A stretch of 64,000 bases of DNA, taken from Haloarchaeobius iranensis (lineage in GTDB: Archaea; Halobacteriota; Halobacteria; Halobacteriales; Natrialbaceae). Under the pieces are notes generated by a model. It did no database searches and was not told the origin of the DNA. It was given only the letters and a program-made list of their open reading frames with translations. Below are positions 1 to 8,843 of the stretch, piece by piece. The DNA is taken from NCBI RefSeq assembly GCF_900103505.1, contig NZ_FNIA01000011.1, forward strand, positions 47,293-111,292. The letters run 5' to 3'. The position numbers and the translations under genes are program-made. Position 1 is the stretch's first letter; the number at the start of each line of letters is the position of its first letter.

Positions 1-1561
1 TCTCGGTGAGGTCGGTGCCGACGAACACGTGGTCGGCCTCGCGACCCTTCGCGGAGTGGATGGTGCCGACACGGACGGCGTTGCGCTCCATGTCCCGGTA
101 CTCCTGGGTCGCGAAGTACGCCTTCATCGACTTGCGCTGGAAGGAGGTGACCTTCCGGACCATGTCCGACGCGGAGGCGGGGCCGGGCATGAACGGCACG
201 AAGTCGGTGACGAGGCTCGGGTCCACGTCGAGCTCGGTGAGGTCCTCGACGCCCGCGTCCTCCTGCTCGGCGTCGATGGCGTCGAACAGGTCGTCGCGCT
301 CGTTGGTCCCGAAGGCCGAGTCGGCGAGCATGTCGGCGAGGCGGCGGGCCTGCAGCCCGTTGACCGCTTCGTCCTCGTCGAGCGCCTCGACGGCGGTGAC
401 GTAGTCGTCGAGCCGGTCGGTCCACATGCGCTGGTCGGTGAGGGACTTGAACGGGATGCCCTCGCTGATGAACTCGTCGATGAACTGGAACATCTGGTAG
501 CGCGCCCGGAACAGCACCATCACGGTGCCGTCGTCGCTCTGGACGGTGCGGCGGACGTTCCGGACCAGGTCGAGCATCGACGGGTTCTCGACGGCCTCGA
601 CGGCGCCGCCCTCCTTGCGCGGCTTGAGGTCCTTGTCCTGGCGCTTGTCGATGTGGCGGATCTCGCGGTTGACGACGTTCAGGATGCGCGAGGGCAGCCG
701 GTAGGAGTTCGGCAGGATGACGTCCTCGTCGGGGTCGGCCTCGAGCAGCAGGTCGGGGTCCGCGCCCTGCCAGGCGTAGACGACCTGGTCGTCGTCACCG
801 GCGATGAGCACGCTGTCCATGTGCGGCTTCCACTCCTCGTACACCTCGTGCTGGAGCGTGGTGATGTCCTGGAACTCGTCGATGACGAGGTGGTCGACGT
901 TCGGCAGCAGCGAGCGCTGCTTGACGCGTTCGAGCATGTCGGCGAAGCCGGTGAGGTCGTGCTCGCCCTTGTAGTTCCGCCAGCCGCGGATGACATCGGG
1001 CACGTCGATGCGGTCGTCGTCCGACGGCCACGTCGGCGTGTACTTGTTGCCGTCCTGCGCGTTCGGGTCGACCTCCGGCGGGAGGCGGACCTCCTCGACG
1101 TTCCACTGGAAGGGCACGTCGTACCAGTCGGCCACGTCGCGCTCGGTCCGCTGGAGCCACTGCGAGGTGGCGATTATCTTGTTCCCGATAGTCGTCGAGC
1201 GGGCGGTCCGGCGGCCCGCGCCGCCGTACTCGTCCTCGTACTCGATGCCGTACTCCTCGCAGAACTCCTCCTTGTCGGACTCGCTGACGACGTCGCCACG
1301 GGAGAGATTGAGCAGTTCGTAGGCCTTCGCGTGCATCGTACAGACGTTGCCCTGGAGGGACCGGGGGTTGATGTCGAGGCGCTCGGCGAGGCGCTCGCGG
1401 ACCTCGGCGGCGGCGGCGCGGGTGTAGGAGACGACGAGGATGTCGCGGTGGCTGACGTCCTCTCGTTCGAGCAGTTCCTCGACTCGGTCGAGGAGGGCCG
1501 TCGTCTTCCCACTCCCCGGCCCACCGAACAGGCGGGTGAGTTTCGTGTCGGCGTCGCTCAT
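1..1561 (-). CDS. UvrD/Rep-type superfamily 1 DNA helicase, 3' end cut off by the window
   Basis: An ATP-dependent 3'-5' DNA helicase of the UvrD/PcrA/Rep type, acting in DNA repair or replication restart. About 520 residues are visible: Walker A GGPGSGKTT at residues 13-21, Walker B/motif II IDEFQD near 227-232, motif III GDDDQVVYAWQG near 255-266, motif IV around PNSYRLP, and a motif V-like GTIHSAKGREAD close to the window edge. Only the C-terminal part is missing, so it was never a complete open frame here. The ATG at 1561 is preceded by a TATA-like CTTATACG 24-31 nt upstream, which fits a leaderless mRNA. The helicase family is certain; which haloarchaeal paralogue it is cannot be told. 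Confidence 0.93.
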   Translation of the reverse strand, partial: MSDADTKLTRLFGGPGSGKTTALLDRVEELLEREDVSHRDILVVSYTRAAAAEVRERLAERLDINPRSLQGNVCTMHAKAYELLNLSRGDVVSESDKEEFCEEYGIEYEDEYGGAGRRTARSTTIGNKIIATSQWLQRTERDVADWYDVPFQWNVEEVRLPPEVDPNAQDGNKYTPTWPSDDDRIDVPDVIRGWRNYKGEHDLTGFADMLERVKQRSLLPNVDHLVIDEFQDITTLQHEVYEEWKPHMDSVLIAGDDDQVVYAWQGADPDLLLEADPDEDVILPNSYRLPSRILNVVNREIRHIDKRQDKDLKPRKEGGAVEAVENPSMLDLVRNVRRTVQSDDGTVMVLFRARYQMFQFIDEFISEGIPFKSLTDQRMWTDRLDDYVTAVEALDEDEAVNGLQARRLADMLADSAFGTNERDDLFDAIDAEQEDAGVEDLTELDVDPSLVTDFVPFMPGPASASDMVRKVTSFQRKSMKAYFATQEYRDMERNAVRVGTIHSAKGREADHVFVGTDLTE

Positions 1562-1584
1562 TGCACATATACTGGAGGCCGATA

Positions 1585-1592
1585 CGTATAAG
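1585..1592 (-). promoter_or_regulatory. TATA box of the UvrD-type helicase gene
   Basis: CTTATACG read on the minus strand, 24-31 nt upstream of the ATG at 1561, the spacing expected for a leaderless haloarchaeal transcript. Confidence 0.6.
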
Positions 1593-1678
1593 AGCCGTGG
1601 GTTCGGGCGACGCACAGAATCGGACGCCGGCGACCTGGTGTGGCCCCACTGCGGGGAGACGAACGACTGCGAGGAAAT

Positions 1679-1837
1679 CTAGTTGTTCCGTGGGGATCTC
1701 GCCTCTCGGACGTCACTGCCGTCGCGGATCTTGTCCTTGCAGTTCGGGCAGACGCGCGGATCGTCGATCTCCCGCGGTGTGAACACTCGCGCGTACGCCT
1801 CGGTAACGAAGGACCCGCAGTTCTGACATTCCGGCAT
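1679..1837 (-). CDS. small zinc-ribbon protein, 52 aa
   Basis: A 52-residue protein with two CxxC knuckles, C4/C7 (CQNC) and C30/C33 (CPNC), spaced as in a single zinc ribbon. The tail is basic and polar. Small zinc fingers of this kind are abundant in haloarchaea and mostly uncharacterised. An AT-rich patch (TTAAACATA on the minus strand, near 1866-1876) lies about 30-38 nt before the ATG and is a plausible promoter. The paired cysteines, haloarchaeal codon use and clean promoter support a real gene. The function is unknown; it could bind nucleic acid or act as a protein-interaction module. Confidence 0.8.
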   Translation of the reverse strand: MPECQNCGSFVTEAYARVFTPREIDDPRVCPNCKDKIRDGSDVREARSPRNN

Positions 1838-1989
1838 TTGAATCTCCAAGATTGTCTGATGGAATTATGTTTAATAACGTTACCGCCAAGCCGCCCGTGT
1901 TGCCGCGTCTCACGCAACTGACAACACACCGCACGCGACGGGTCGGTCGGCGGTTCGCCGCTGACGAGAGAATCGACGCGTACCGGCGG

Positions 1990-2175
1990 TTACGCCGGGG
2001 ACGGGTCCCAGCCGCAGACCGAGCAGTCGTCGGCTGATTCGTCGTGCAGCGCCATGCAGTCGGGACACTGTAGCTTGTTGTAGTTCCGCTCCCACCCTAC
2101 TCGCTCTGTTTCGTGACCGCGGTCCGAGAGGAATTCGTCGAACACATCGTCACCGGAGTCGGGTGCGGACGCCAT
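1990..2175 (-). CDS. small zinc-finger protein, HVO_0416-like, 61 aa
   Basis: A 61-residue protein: acidic N-terminus (DDVFDEFLSDRGHE), then a zinc-ribbon with C37/C40 (CPDC) and C51/C54 (CSVCG) and a short tail. From memory it resembles the haloarchaeal HVO_0416 family of tiny zinc fingers; that assignment was not checked. The ATG at 2175 is chosen because GAATTTAACC on the minus strand (about 2198-2207) gives a TATA box at leaderless spacing. It sits divergent to ubaA and beside another tiny zinc-ribbon gene. Function unknown. Confidence 0.85.
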   Translation of the reverse strand: MASAPDSGDDVFDEFLSDRGHETERVGWERNYNKLQCPDCMALHDESADDCSVCGWDPSPA

Positions 2176-2313
2176 GTGCCATGGTACATCACACCAGGTT
2201 AAATTCGTTGTGGTACGACATACTTTGACAACCGCTGGCGTCGGGGTCGGCTGGCGACCACCGCCGCCCGGCCGAGCGTGAGAGTTTTTCACTGCCGGCC
2301 CGAACCACCCTTC

Positions 2314-3126
2314 ATGACCGACCTCTCGCTCTCGCCGACCCAGCTGGACCGCTACTCCCGGCACGTCATCATGGACGAGGTCGGTCCCGACGGGCAGGCG
2401 AACCTGCTCGACGCCTCGGTGTGCTGTGTCGGTGCCGGCGGGCTCGGTTCGCCCGTGCTCGCGTACCTCGCCGCCGCCGGCGTCGGGCGGGTCGGCATCG
2501 TCGACGACGACACGGTCGAGCGGTCGAACCTCCAGCGGCAGGTCGTCCACGGCGACGCCGACGTCGGCCGCCCGAAGGTCGACAGCGCCGCCGAGTTCGT
2601 CACCGGGCTGAACCCGGACGTCACGGTCGACCGCCACGAGCTCCGGCTCGACGCCGACACCGTCACCGACCTCGTCGCCGACTACGACCTCGTCGTCGAC
2701 GGCTCGGACAACTTCCCGACACGGTACGTCGTCAACGACGCCTGCGTCATCGACGGGACCCCGTTCGTCCACGGCGCAATCTACCGGTTCGAGGGCCAGG
2801 CGACGACGTACCTCCCCGGCGGCCCCTGCTACCGCTGCGTCTTCCCCGAGGCACCCGAACCCGGCACGGTGCCGGACTGTGCCACGACCGGCGTCCTGGG
2901 CGTGCTCCCGGGCGTCGTCGGCGGCATCATGGCCACCGAGGCCGTCAAGCACTTCGTGCCGGTCGGCGACCCGCTCGACGACCGGATGCTCGTCTACGAC
3001 GCCGCCGACATGACCACCGACGAGGTGCCCGTCGCGAAGAACCCCGACTGCCCGGTCTGCGGCGACCAGCCGACCGTGCGGTCGCTGGACGACGTGTCCT
3101 ACTCGGGGACCTGCGCGGTGGAGTAG
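2314..3126 (+). CDS. ubaA: E1-like SAMP-activating enzyme UbaA (ThiF/MoeB family)
   Basis: Adenylates the C-terminal glycine of small archaeal modifier proteins, feeding both protein sampylation and sulfur transfer for molybdopterin and thiolated tRNA. The 270 residues hold the nucleotide-binding GAGGLG at 40-45, the DNLQRQ-like segment SNLQRQ at 71-76, the aspartate of VDGSDNF near 129-134, a catalytic-cysteine candidate C189 in PDCATTGVLG, and zinc ligands C172/C175 and C246/C249. This is the usual MoeB/UbaA arrangement without a rhodanese domain. The ATG at 2314 starts the conserved N-terminus. No SAMP gene is adjacent. Confidence 0.95.
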   Translation: MTDLSLSPTQLDRYSRHVIMDEVGPDGQANLLDASVCCVGAGGLGSPVLAYLAAAGVGRVGIVDDDTVERSNLQRQVVHGDADVGRPKVDSAAEFVTGLNPDVTVDRHELRLDADTVTDLVADYDLVVDGSDNFPTRYVVNDACVIDGTPFVHGAIYRFEGQATTYLPGGPCYRCVFPEAPEPGTVPDCATTGVLGVLPGVVGGIMATEAVKHFVPVGDPLDDRMLVYDAADMTTDEVPVAKNPDCPVCGDQPTVRSLDDVSYSGTCAVE

Positions 3127-3139
3127 CGCCGACGCGTCG

Positions 3140-4378
3140 TCAGTCCCGCAACGCGACCACCTTGCTCCCAGCAGCGATGTACAGCGTCCCGTCCGCGACG
3201 GCGATTTCCGGGTCTGACGGGCCGAGGTCGCGTCGCCAAAGCTCGTCTCCCGACTGGGCGTCGAGCGCGACGAGCGGGGCGCCGGATGCCCGGAACGGTC
3301 CGGTGTAGACGGTGCCGTCGGCGACGACCGGCGTACGGAGGCCCGCCGCGGGGTCGAACCGCCACCGTACCTCGCCGTCGTGGCCGACCGCGGCGAGCAG
3401 GCCCTCTCTCCCGATGTTACTCGCCCGAACCCCCGAAGTGGCGACGTAGACGGTGCCGTCGGCGACCGCCGGGGTCTGTGGCGTCCGCTGGAACGGGACG
3501 GTCGCGACCTCGGCCCCGTCGCTCGCGCCGTACACCGAGAGCCGGCCCCGTGGCTCCGAGTCGGACGGCGAGAGCGTGTTTGTCCCCCGGTAGACGAGCC
3601 CGTCGGCGACCGCGGGCGCGCCGTAGGTCTCGTAGCCGTCGTAGTCGGCCGTCCAGCGCTCGTCGAGCCCCCCGTCGTCGACGTCGCAGGCCCGGAACGT
3701 CGAGCGCCCGCCGTACAGCGACCCGCCGGCGGTCGTGGTCGCGTAGAGGGCGTCGTCGCTCCGTTCGACGATTTCGCCGGTGTCGGCGTGCAGGCGTACT
3801 GGCCCGTCCGAAGGGAAGACGAAAACCCAGCCCTCGCGTTCGACGAGGAAGGACGCCCAGACGCCGCTGTCGGACAGGTCGGTCGACCACTGTTCCTCCC
3901 CGTCGGCGGTCAACGCTGTGAGCCGATCGTCGCTTCCGGCGTAGAGTCGTCCGGCGACGTACTGGAGCCGCCCGGCGTCACCGGGCATCGACGCTCGCCA
4001 CTGCTCGTCGCCCGTCTCGGTATCGAGTGCGAGCACGACGCCGTCGATATCGTTCCAGACGAACACCAGCCCGTCGGCGACGACCATCGAGGCGACGGGG
4101 CCGCCGGCGTCGACCTCCCAGTCGACGGTCGGCTCGCTCCGTGGCGGCGACGCGAACGGGTTGTGGTGGGTCCGGGCGTAGCCGTAGTACTCGGTCGGCC
4201 AGTCCCCCGGTGTGGGTCTCCAGTCGGCCGGGACGCGGCGCTCGGGCGGCTCGACGCCGTCGTCGAGCAGGCCGTCGACGGTCGAACAGCCGGCGAGTGC
4301 CGCGACGCCGGCAGCGGACGCCGAGGCGAGGAGGGCGCGCCGGCCGACGCTGGCGGTGGAGGGCGAGTCGGGCGACAT
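3140..4378 (-). CDS. PQQ-type beta-propeller repeat lipoprotein
   Basis: A 412-residue exported protein built of PQQ-like (WD40-like) beta-propeller blades; repeated signatures such as GLVFVWNDIDG, GTVYVATSG, GTVYTGPF and GTLYIAAGS, with ALDxxxGxExWR turns, run through the mature part. The N-terminus has a twin arginine (R13-R14), a short hydrophobic stretch and a lipobox ending at C31 (LAGC), so it is probably a Tat-exported lipoprotein anchored on the outer face of the membrane. Many such proteins are scaffolds and need not bind PQQ. A TATA-like ACTTACC lies 23-30 nt before the ATG. It is divergent from mutL. Ligand and role unknown. Confidence 0.88.
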   Translation of the reverse strand: MSPDSPSTASVGRRALLASASAAGVAALAGCSTVDGLLDDGVEPPERRVPADWRPTPGDWPTEYYGYARTHHNPFASPPRSEPTVDWEVDAGGPVASMVVADGLVFVWNDIDGVVLALDTETGDEQWRASMPGDAGRLQYVAGRLYAGSDDRLTALTADGEEQWSTDLSDSGVWASFLVEREGWVFVFPSDGPVRLHADTGEIVERSDDALYATTTAGGSLYGGRSTFRACDVDDGGLDERWTADYDGYETYGAPAVADGLVYRGTNTLSPSDSEPRGRLSVYGASDGAEVATVPFQRTPQTPAVADGTVYVATSGVRASNIGREGLLAAVGHDGEVRWRFDPAAGLRTPVVADGTVYTGPFRASGAPLVALDAQSGDELWRRDLGPSDPEIAVADGTLYIAAGSKVVALRD

Positions 4379-4458
4379 ACGCGCCGGTTCCGTAGCCGCC
4401 GGTAAGTGTCTTCCCCCGGACCACAGCACGTATTGCGATAGCAGCCGACCCGACGCAC

Positions 4459-6672
4459 ATGCCCGATACGGACATCCGGAGGCTCGACCAGGCGACGGTC
4501 GAGCGCATCGCCGCCGGCGAGGTCGTCGAGCGCCCGGCGTCGGTGGTGAAGGAGCTCGTCGAGAACAGCCTCGACGCCGACGCGACCCGGGTCGACGTGG
4601 CCGTGGAGAACGGCGGCGTCGACGGCGTGACGGTCGCGGACGACGGCGTCGGGATGACCGAGGCGGACGTGCGCGCCGCCGTCCAGGAGCACACGACGAG
4701 CAAGATACGCGACATCGACGACCTCGAAGGCGGCGTCGGCACGCTCGGCTTCCGGGGGGAGGCGCTGCACACCATCGGGGCGGTCTCCAGAACCACCATC
4801 CGGACCAAGCCACGGGACCCCGATGATGGCCCCGCCGAGGGCACCGAACTCGTCTACGAGGGCGGCGAGGTCCAGTCGGTCGAGCCCGTGGGGCGACCGG
4901 CGGGGACGACCATCGAGGTCGGGGAGCTGTTCTTCAACACGCCAGCCCGGAAGAAGTACCTCAAGACCCGGGCCACGGAGTTCAGCCACGTCAACCGCGT
5001 GGTGACCCGCTACGCGCTGGCGAACCCAGACGTGGCGGTCTCGCTCTCCCACGACGACCGGGAGGTGTTCGCGACGACCGGCCAGGGCGACCTGCGCTCG
5101 GCGGTCCTCAGCGTCTACGGGAGGGAGGTCGCCCAGGCGATGGAGTCCGTCGAGGCTCGGGAGCTCGACGACGGGCCGCTCGACGCCGTCGCCGGACTGG
5201 TCTCACACCCCGAGACGACCCGGAGCACCCGCGAGTACGTCTCGACGTTCGTCAACGGCCGCTACGTCAGCTCGAAGCTGGTCCGGGACGCGGTGCTGTC
5301 GGCCTACGACGGCCAGCTGGCGAGCGACCGCTACCCGTTCGTCGTGCTGGAGCTCTCGGTCGACCCCGGGCAGGTCGACGTGAACGTCCACCCGCGCAAG
5401 ATGGAGGTGCGGTTCTCCGACGAGGCGGGGGTCCGTCGGCAGGTCCACGACGCCGTCGAGGACGCGCTGCTCGACGCCGGTCTCCTGCGGTCGTCGGCCC
5501 CCCGCGGGAAGTCGAAGGCGGCCGAGGCGGACGTGCGGCCGGAGCCTGCGGCGGGACAGACAGACGACGCCGGGACGACGGGCTCGGAGACCGCCGAGGC
5601 GGCCGCGAGCGCCGGGGACACCGCGGCTCGTGACACCCGGAATCCCACGCGGTCGCCGGCTGACGGGTCGTCGGCGCCCGACGAGCCGGCGTCACCGTCG
5701 ACCGCGGATAGCGAGGCGTCGACGTCGGCGGACGACGACGGGTCTGCGACGGCGGCCGCCGACACCGAGGCACCCTCGACGGCCGGGTCGAGCGCGGCCG
5801 AGCCGTCACCCTCGACCGACGAGGGCGACGCGTCGTCGACGGCCGGGTCGTCGGACTGGGGCACCACCGAGCGACGGGAGCGCCCCACCGACCTCGGCGA
5901 GTTCGGGCCGGGGGACTCGCGGGCCTCGGGCGGCTGGCCGGACCCGCCGTCGTCGAGCGACCACGCGGGGCCGGCGACGGCTGCCGGCGGTGACGACCGC
6001 AAGTTCGGCGGCGAGCGCACCCAGGCCACGCTCACCGGGGATGACGCCACCGAGACGACGGACTACGACGCGCTCCCCCGCCTGGAGGTGCTGGGGCAGT
6101 ACCGCGACACGTACTTCGTCGCCTCGTCGCCGGACGGGCTGGTGCTCGTCGACCAGCACGCCGCCGACGAGCGCGTCAACTACGAGCGGCTCCGCGCGCG
6201 GTTCGAGGAGGGCGCGACCGCCCAGGCGCTCGCCGAGCCGGTCGAACTGGAGCTCACGGCGGGCGAGGCGGCCGCGTTCCCGGACTACCGCGAGGCGCTC
6301 TCGGCGCTCGGCTTCCGGGCGGAGCGCACGGGCGACCGGACGGTCGCCGTGACGGCCGTCCCCGCGGTGTTCCGGAAGACGCTCGACCCCGCGGACCTCC
6401 GGGACGTGCTCGCCGGCTTCGTCGCCGAGGGGGCCGACGGGGAGGGGACCGTCGACGAGCTGGCGGACGAGTTCGTCGCCGACCTCGCGTGCTACCCCTC
6501 CATCACGGGCAACACCTCGCTCACCGAGGGCTCCGTGGTCGACCTGCTCGCCGCGCTCGACGACTGCGAGAACCCGTGGGCCTGCCCGCACGGCCGCCCG
6601 ACGCTCGTCTCGTTCCCCGCCGACGAGATCGAGGCGCGCTTCGAACGGGACTACCCGGGGCACGGGGGGTAG
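4459..6672 (+). CDS. mutL: DNA mismatch repair protein MutL
   Basis: The matchmaker ATPase of mismatch repair. The N-terminal GHKL ATPase shows ENSLDADA (about 35-42), DDGVGM (about 60) and GFRGEAL (about 97). A long, low-complexity Ser/Thr/Asp/Glu linker (about 340-540) leads to a C-terminal dimerisation domain with the endonuclease motif DQHA-x2-E-x4-E starting at D565, and CPHGRPT near 709-715, so this MutL is predicted to nick DNA. At 737 residues it is long for the family mainly through the acidic linker. No mutS is adjacent. The rtcA start codon follows the stop by 2 nt, so the two are probably cotranscribed. Confidence 0.97.
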   Translation: MPDTDIRRLDQATVERIAAGEVVERPASVVKELVENSLDADATRVDVAVENGGVDGVTVADDGVGMTEADVRAAVQEHTTSKIRDIDDLEGGVGTLGFRGEALHTIGAVSRTTIRTKPRDPDDGPAEGTELVYEGGEVQSVEPVGRPAGTTIEVGELFFNTPARKKYLKTRATEFSHVNRVVTRYALANPDVAVSLSHDDREVFATTGQGDLRSAVLSVYGREVAQAMESVEARELDDGPLDAVAGLVSHPETTRSTREYVSTFVNGRYVSSKLVRDAVLSAYDGQLASDRYPFVVLELSVDPGQVDVNVHPRKMEVRFSDEAGVRRQVHDAVEDALLDAGLLRSSAPRGKSKAAEADVRPEPAAGQTDDAGTTGSETAEAAASAGDTAARDTRNPTRSPADGSSAPDEPASPSTADSEASTSADDDGSATAAADTEAPSTAGSSAAEPSPSTDEGDASSTAGSSDWGTTERRERPTDLGEFGPGDSRASGGWPDPPSSSDHAGPATAAGGDDRKFGGERTQATLTGDDATETTDYDALPRLEVLGQYRDTYFVASSPDGLVLVDQHAADERVNYERLRARFEEGATAQALAEPVELELTAGEAAAFPDYREALSALGFRAERTGDRTVAVTAVPAVFRKTLDPADLRDVLAGFVAEGADGEGTVDELADEFVADLACYPSITGNTSLTEGSVVDLLAALDDCENPWACPHGRPTLVSFPADEIEARFERDYPGHGG

Positions 6673-6674
6673 CG

Positions 6675-7685
6675 ATGCGGACCATCGACGGCGGCGACGG
6701 CGGCGGCCAGGTGCTCCGCTCGGCGCTCTCGCTGGCGGCGGTTCGGGGCGAGCCGGTCCGGGTCGAGCGCGTCCGTGGCGACAGGCCGGACCCCGGACTC
6801 AAACACCAGCACCTCGCCGGCCTCCAGGCCATCGCGGCCGTCTGCGATGCCACGGTCGAGGGCGACGAGCTGGGGAGCGAGACGGTCGTCTTCGACCCGG
6901 GCGAGCCGGAGCCGGGCGAGCACACCGTCGAGGTGGGGACGGCAGGGGCCGTCACGCTCGTCTTCGAGACGCTGCTTCCGCTCTCGGCGGCGCTCGACGG
7001 ACCGATGTCGGTGACCGCCACCGGCGGGACGGACGTTGCCTGGTCCCCGACGCTCGACTACTACGAGCGGGTCCGGCTCCCGCTCGCGCGCCGTGCCGGC
7101 CTGCACGCCGCCGTCGAACCGCTCCGGCGGGGCTTCTACCCCGAGGGCGGCGGCGAGGCGACGCTCCGCGTCGCGCCGGGCGAGCCGCGGGCGCTGTCGC
7201 TCACCGACCGGGGCGCACTCGAGGGCGTCCGCGTGCTGTCGGTCGCCACCGACGACCTCGCCGACGCCGACGTGGACGAGCGGCAGGCGACCGCGGCGAC
7301 CGCCGCCGTGCGGGCGGCCGTCGACGCGCCGGTCCGGGAACGGGCCGTCACCAGCGTCGACGCCCCCTCGACGGGCTCCAGCGTCCTCGTCGTCCTCGAC
7401 TACGAGCAGAGCGTCGCCGGCTTCACCGCCCTGGGAGAACCCGGCCGCCCGGCCGAGGACGTGGGCGAGGCGGCGGCGGCCGACGCGCTCGACTTCCACG
7501 ACGGGCCGGGCGTCGTCGACTCCCACACCGGCGACCAGCTCGTCCTCCCGCTGGCCGTCGGCGGCGGGCGCGTCCGGCTGCCGGCGGCCACCGACCACGT
7601 CGAGACGAACGTCGCCGTCGCTCAGGGGTTCGGCTACGACGTGTCCCTGGGCGAGCGCGAGGACGAGGCGCGTCTGTCGGGCTGA
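6675..7685 (+). CDS. rtcA: RNA 3'-terminal phosphate cyclase RtcA
   Basis: Converts an RNA 3'-phosphate to a 2',3'-cyclic phosphate using ATP through a covalent enzyme-AMP intermediate. The 336 residues start with the diagnostic IDGGDGGGQVLRSALSLAA, followed by RxxRPxPGLKxQH, and near the C-terminus by H308 in the DHVETN motif, in the position of the adenylylated histidine of E. coli RtcA (H309). Length is normal. It begins 2 nt after mutL, an arrangement suggesting a shared transcript rather than a shared pathway. The ATG at 6675 is the only start giving the conserved N-terminus. Confidence 0.96.
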   Translation: MRTIDGGDGGGQVLRSALSLAAVRGEPVRVERVRGDRPDPGLKHQHLAGLQAIAAVCDATVEGDELGSETVVFDPGEPEPGEHTVEVGTAGAVTLVFETLLPLSAALDGPMSVTATGGTDVAWSPTLDYYERVRLPLARRAGLHAAVEPLRRGFYPEGGGEATLRVAPGEPRALSLTDRGALEGVRVLSVATDDLADADVDERQATAATAAVRAAVDAPVRERAVTSVDAPSTGSSVLVVLDYEQSVAGFTALGEPGRPAEDVGEAAAADALDFHDGPGVVDSHTGDQLVLPLAVGGGRVRLPAATDHVETNVAVAQGFGYDVSLGEREDEARLSG

Positions 7686-7741
7686 CGGCGCGTCCCCTGG
7701 TTTTCGATTCGATACCCGTCGCCCGTGTGCGGTGGGGACAC

Positions 7742-7747
7742 TTATAC
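7742..7747 (+). promoter_or_regulatory. TATA box for the kdgK leader ORF
   Basis: TTATAC lies 24-29 nt upstream of the ATG at 7771 but 68-73 nt upstream of the kdgK start, so transcription should begin at the mini-ORF start codon rather than at kdgK. Confidence 0.6.
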
Positions 7748-7770
7748 CGGTGCCGTCCGTTCGGCCGTAC

Positions 7771-7818
7771 ATGAGTGCTGCGAGCCAGTCGGCGGCGACG
7801 CCGGGAGCGTACAGATGA
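7771..7818 (+). CDS. 15-codon leader ORF overlapping the kdgK start
   Basis: Encodes MSAASQSAATPGAYR and stops with a TGA that shares four bases (ATGA) with the kdgK start codon. The TATA box at 7742-7747 is spaced for a leaderless mRNA starting at this ATG. No Shine-Dalgarno-like sequence precedes kdgK within the leader. The arrangement suggests ribosomes that load on the 5'-terminal ATG reach kdgK by termination-reinitiation. Seen: coordinates, frame, overlap. Inferred: that it is translated and regulatory. Confidence 0.5.
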   Translation: MSAASQSAATPGAYR

Positions 7819-8771
7819 GCGACGACCTCGTGACGTTCGGCGAGTCCATGCTGCGACTGTCACCGCCGGGGAACGAGCGGCTGGAGACGACCGGGGAGCT
7901 GGCGGTCCACGCCGCCGGCGCGGAGTCCAACACCGCCATCGCGGCCGAGCGACTGGGTGCGAAGGCGTCCTGGCTGTCGAAGCTGCCGGACACGTCGCCG
8001 GGCCGACGCATCGCGAACGGCATCCGCCAGCACGACATCACGACCGACGTGGTGTGGGCGGAGGAGGGCCGTCCGGGGGCGTACTACCTCGAACACGCCG
8101 GCAAGCCACGCGGGACGAACGTCGTCTACGACCGTGCCGACTCCGAGTTCTCCACCGCCGCCGCCGAGGAGTTCAACCTCGACCGGGTCCGCAACGCGAC
8201 CGCCTTCTACACGACGGGGATCACGCCCGCGCTCTCCGAGCAGATGCGCGAGACGACCGTCAACATGCTGAGCGTCGCCCGAAACGCCGGGACGATGGTC
8301 GCCTTCGACGTGAACTACCGGCGCAAGCTCTGGGAGCCCGAGGCGGCCCGGAACACTATCACGCGGCTGTTCCCGGCCATCGACGTGCTCGTCATCGCGG
8401 CGAAGGACGCCGAGGCCGTGCTCGACTACGACGGGGAGCCGACCCAGCTCGCCCACCATCTCGCCTCCGAGTACGAGTTCCGGACCGTCGTCGTCACCCG
8501 CGGGGCACACGGCGCGGTCGCCATCCACGACAACGTCGTCCACGAGCAGGAGGCCTTCGAGACCGACACCCACGACCCCATCGGCTCCGGCGACGCCTTC
8601 ACCGGCGCGTTCCTCGCCCGGCGGCTCTCCGGCGACGACGTGGGGCGCGCGCTGAAGTACGCCACCGCGACCGCCGCGCTCAAGCGGACCATCCCGGGCG
8701 ACGTGGCCACCGTCAGCAAGTCCGAGGTCGACGCCATCGTCGCCGACCGCACCGAGGACATCTCGCGCTGA
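7815..8771 (+). CDS. kdgK: 2-keto-3-deoxygluconate kinase (PfkB family)
   Basis: A 318-residue PfkB/ribokinase-fold sugar kinase. It opens with FGESMLRLSPPGNERL, typical of KDG kinases, and carries the PfkB signature region and the anion-hole/catalytic GSGDAF with D260 as the catalytic base. In haloarchaea such enzymes phosphorylate 2-keto-3-deoxygluconate (and the galactonate form) in the semi-phosphorylative Entner-Doudoroff route. No aldolase or gluconate dehydratase is adjacent. The ATG at 7815 overlaps the stop of an upstream 15-codon ORF. A different 2-keto sugar acid substrate is possible; the family is certain. Confidence 0.88.
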   Translation: MSDDLVTFGESMLRLSPPGNERLETTGELAVHAAGAESNTAIAAERLGAKASWLSKLPDTSPGRRIANGIRQHDITTDVVWAEEGRPGAYYLEHAGKPRGTNVVYDRADSEFSTAAAEEFNLDRVRNATAFYTTGITPALSEQMRETTVNMLSVARNAGTMVAFDVNYRRKLWEPEAARNTITRLFPAIDVLVIAAKDAEAVLDYDGEPTQLAHHLASEYEFRTVVVTRGAHGAVAIHDNVVHEQEAFETDTHDPIGSGDAFTGAFLARRLSGDDVGRALKYATATAALKRTIPGDVATVSKSEVDAIVADRTEDISR

Positions 8772-8843
8772 CGGCGGGCCGCCATCGTCGGAATCTGAGA
8801 GCGGTGTCGCCTGTTTAATGTGGCCCGGTACCAAGCATCGGGT

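Noticed and set aside
29..1591. Open frame of 520 codons opposite the UvrD-type helicase
   Set aside because: The minus frame encodes all helicase motifs; the plus frame is a shadow.
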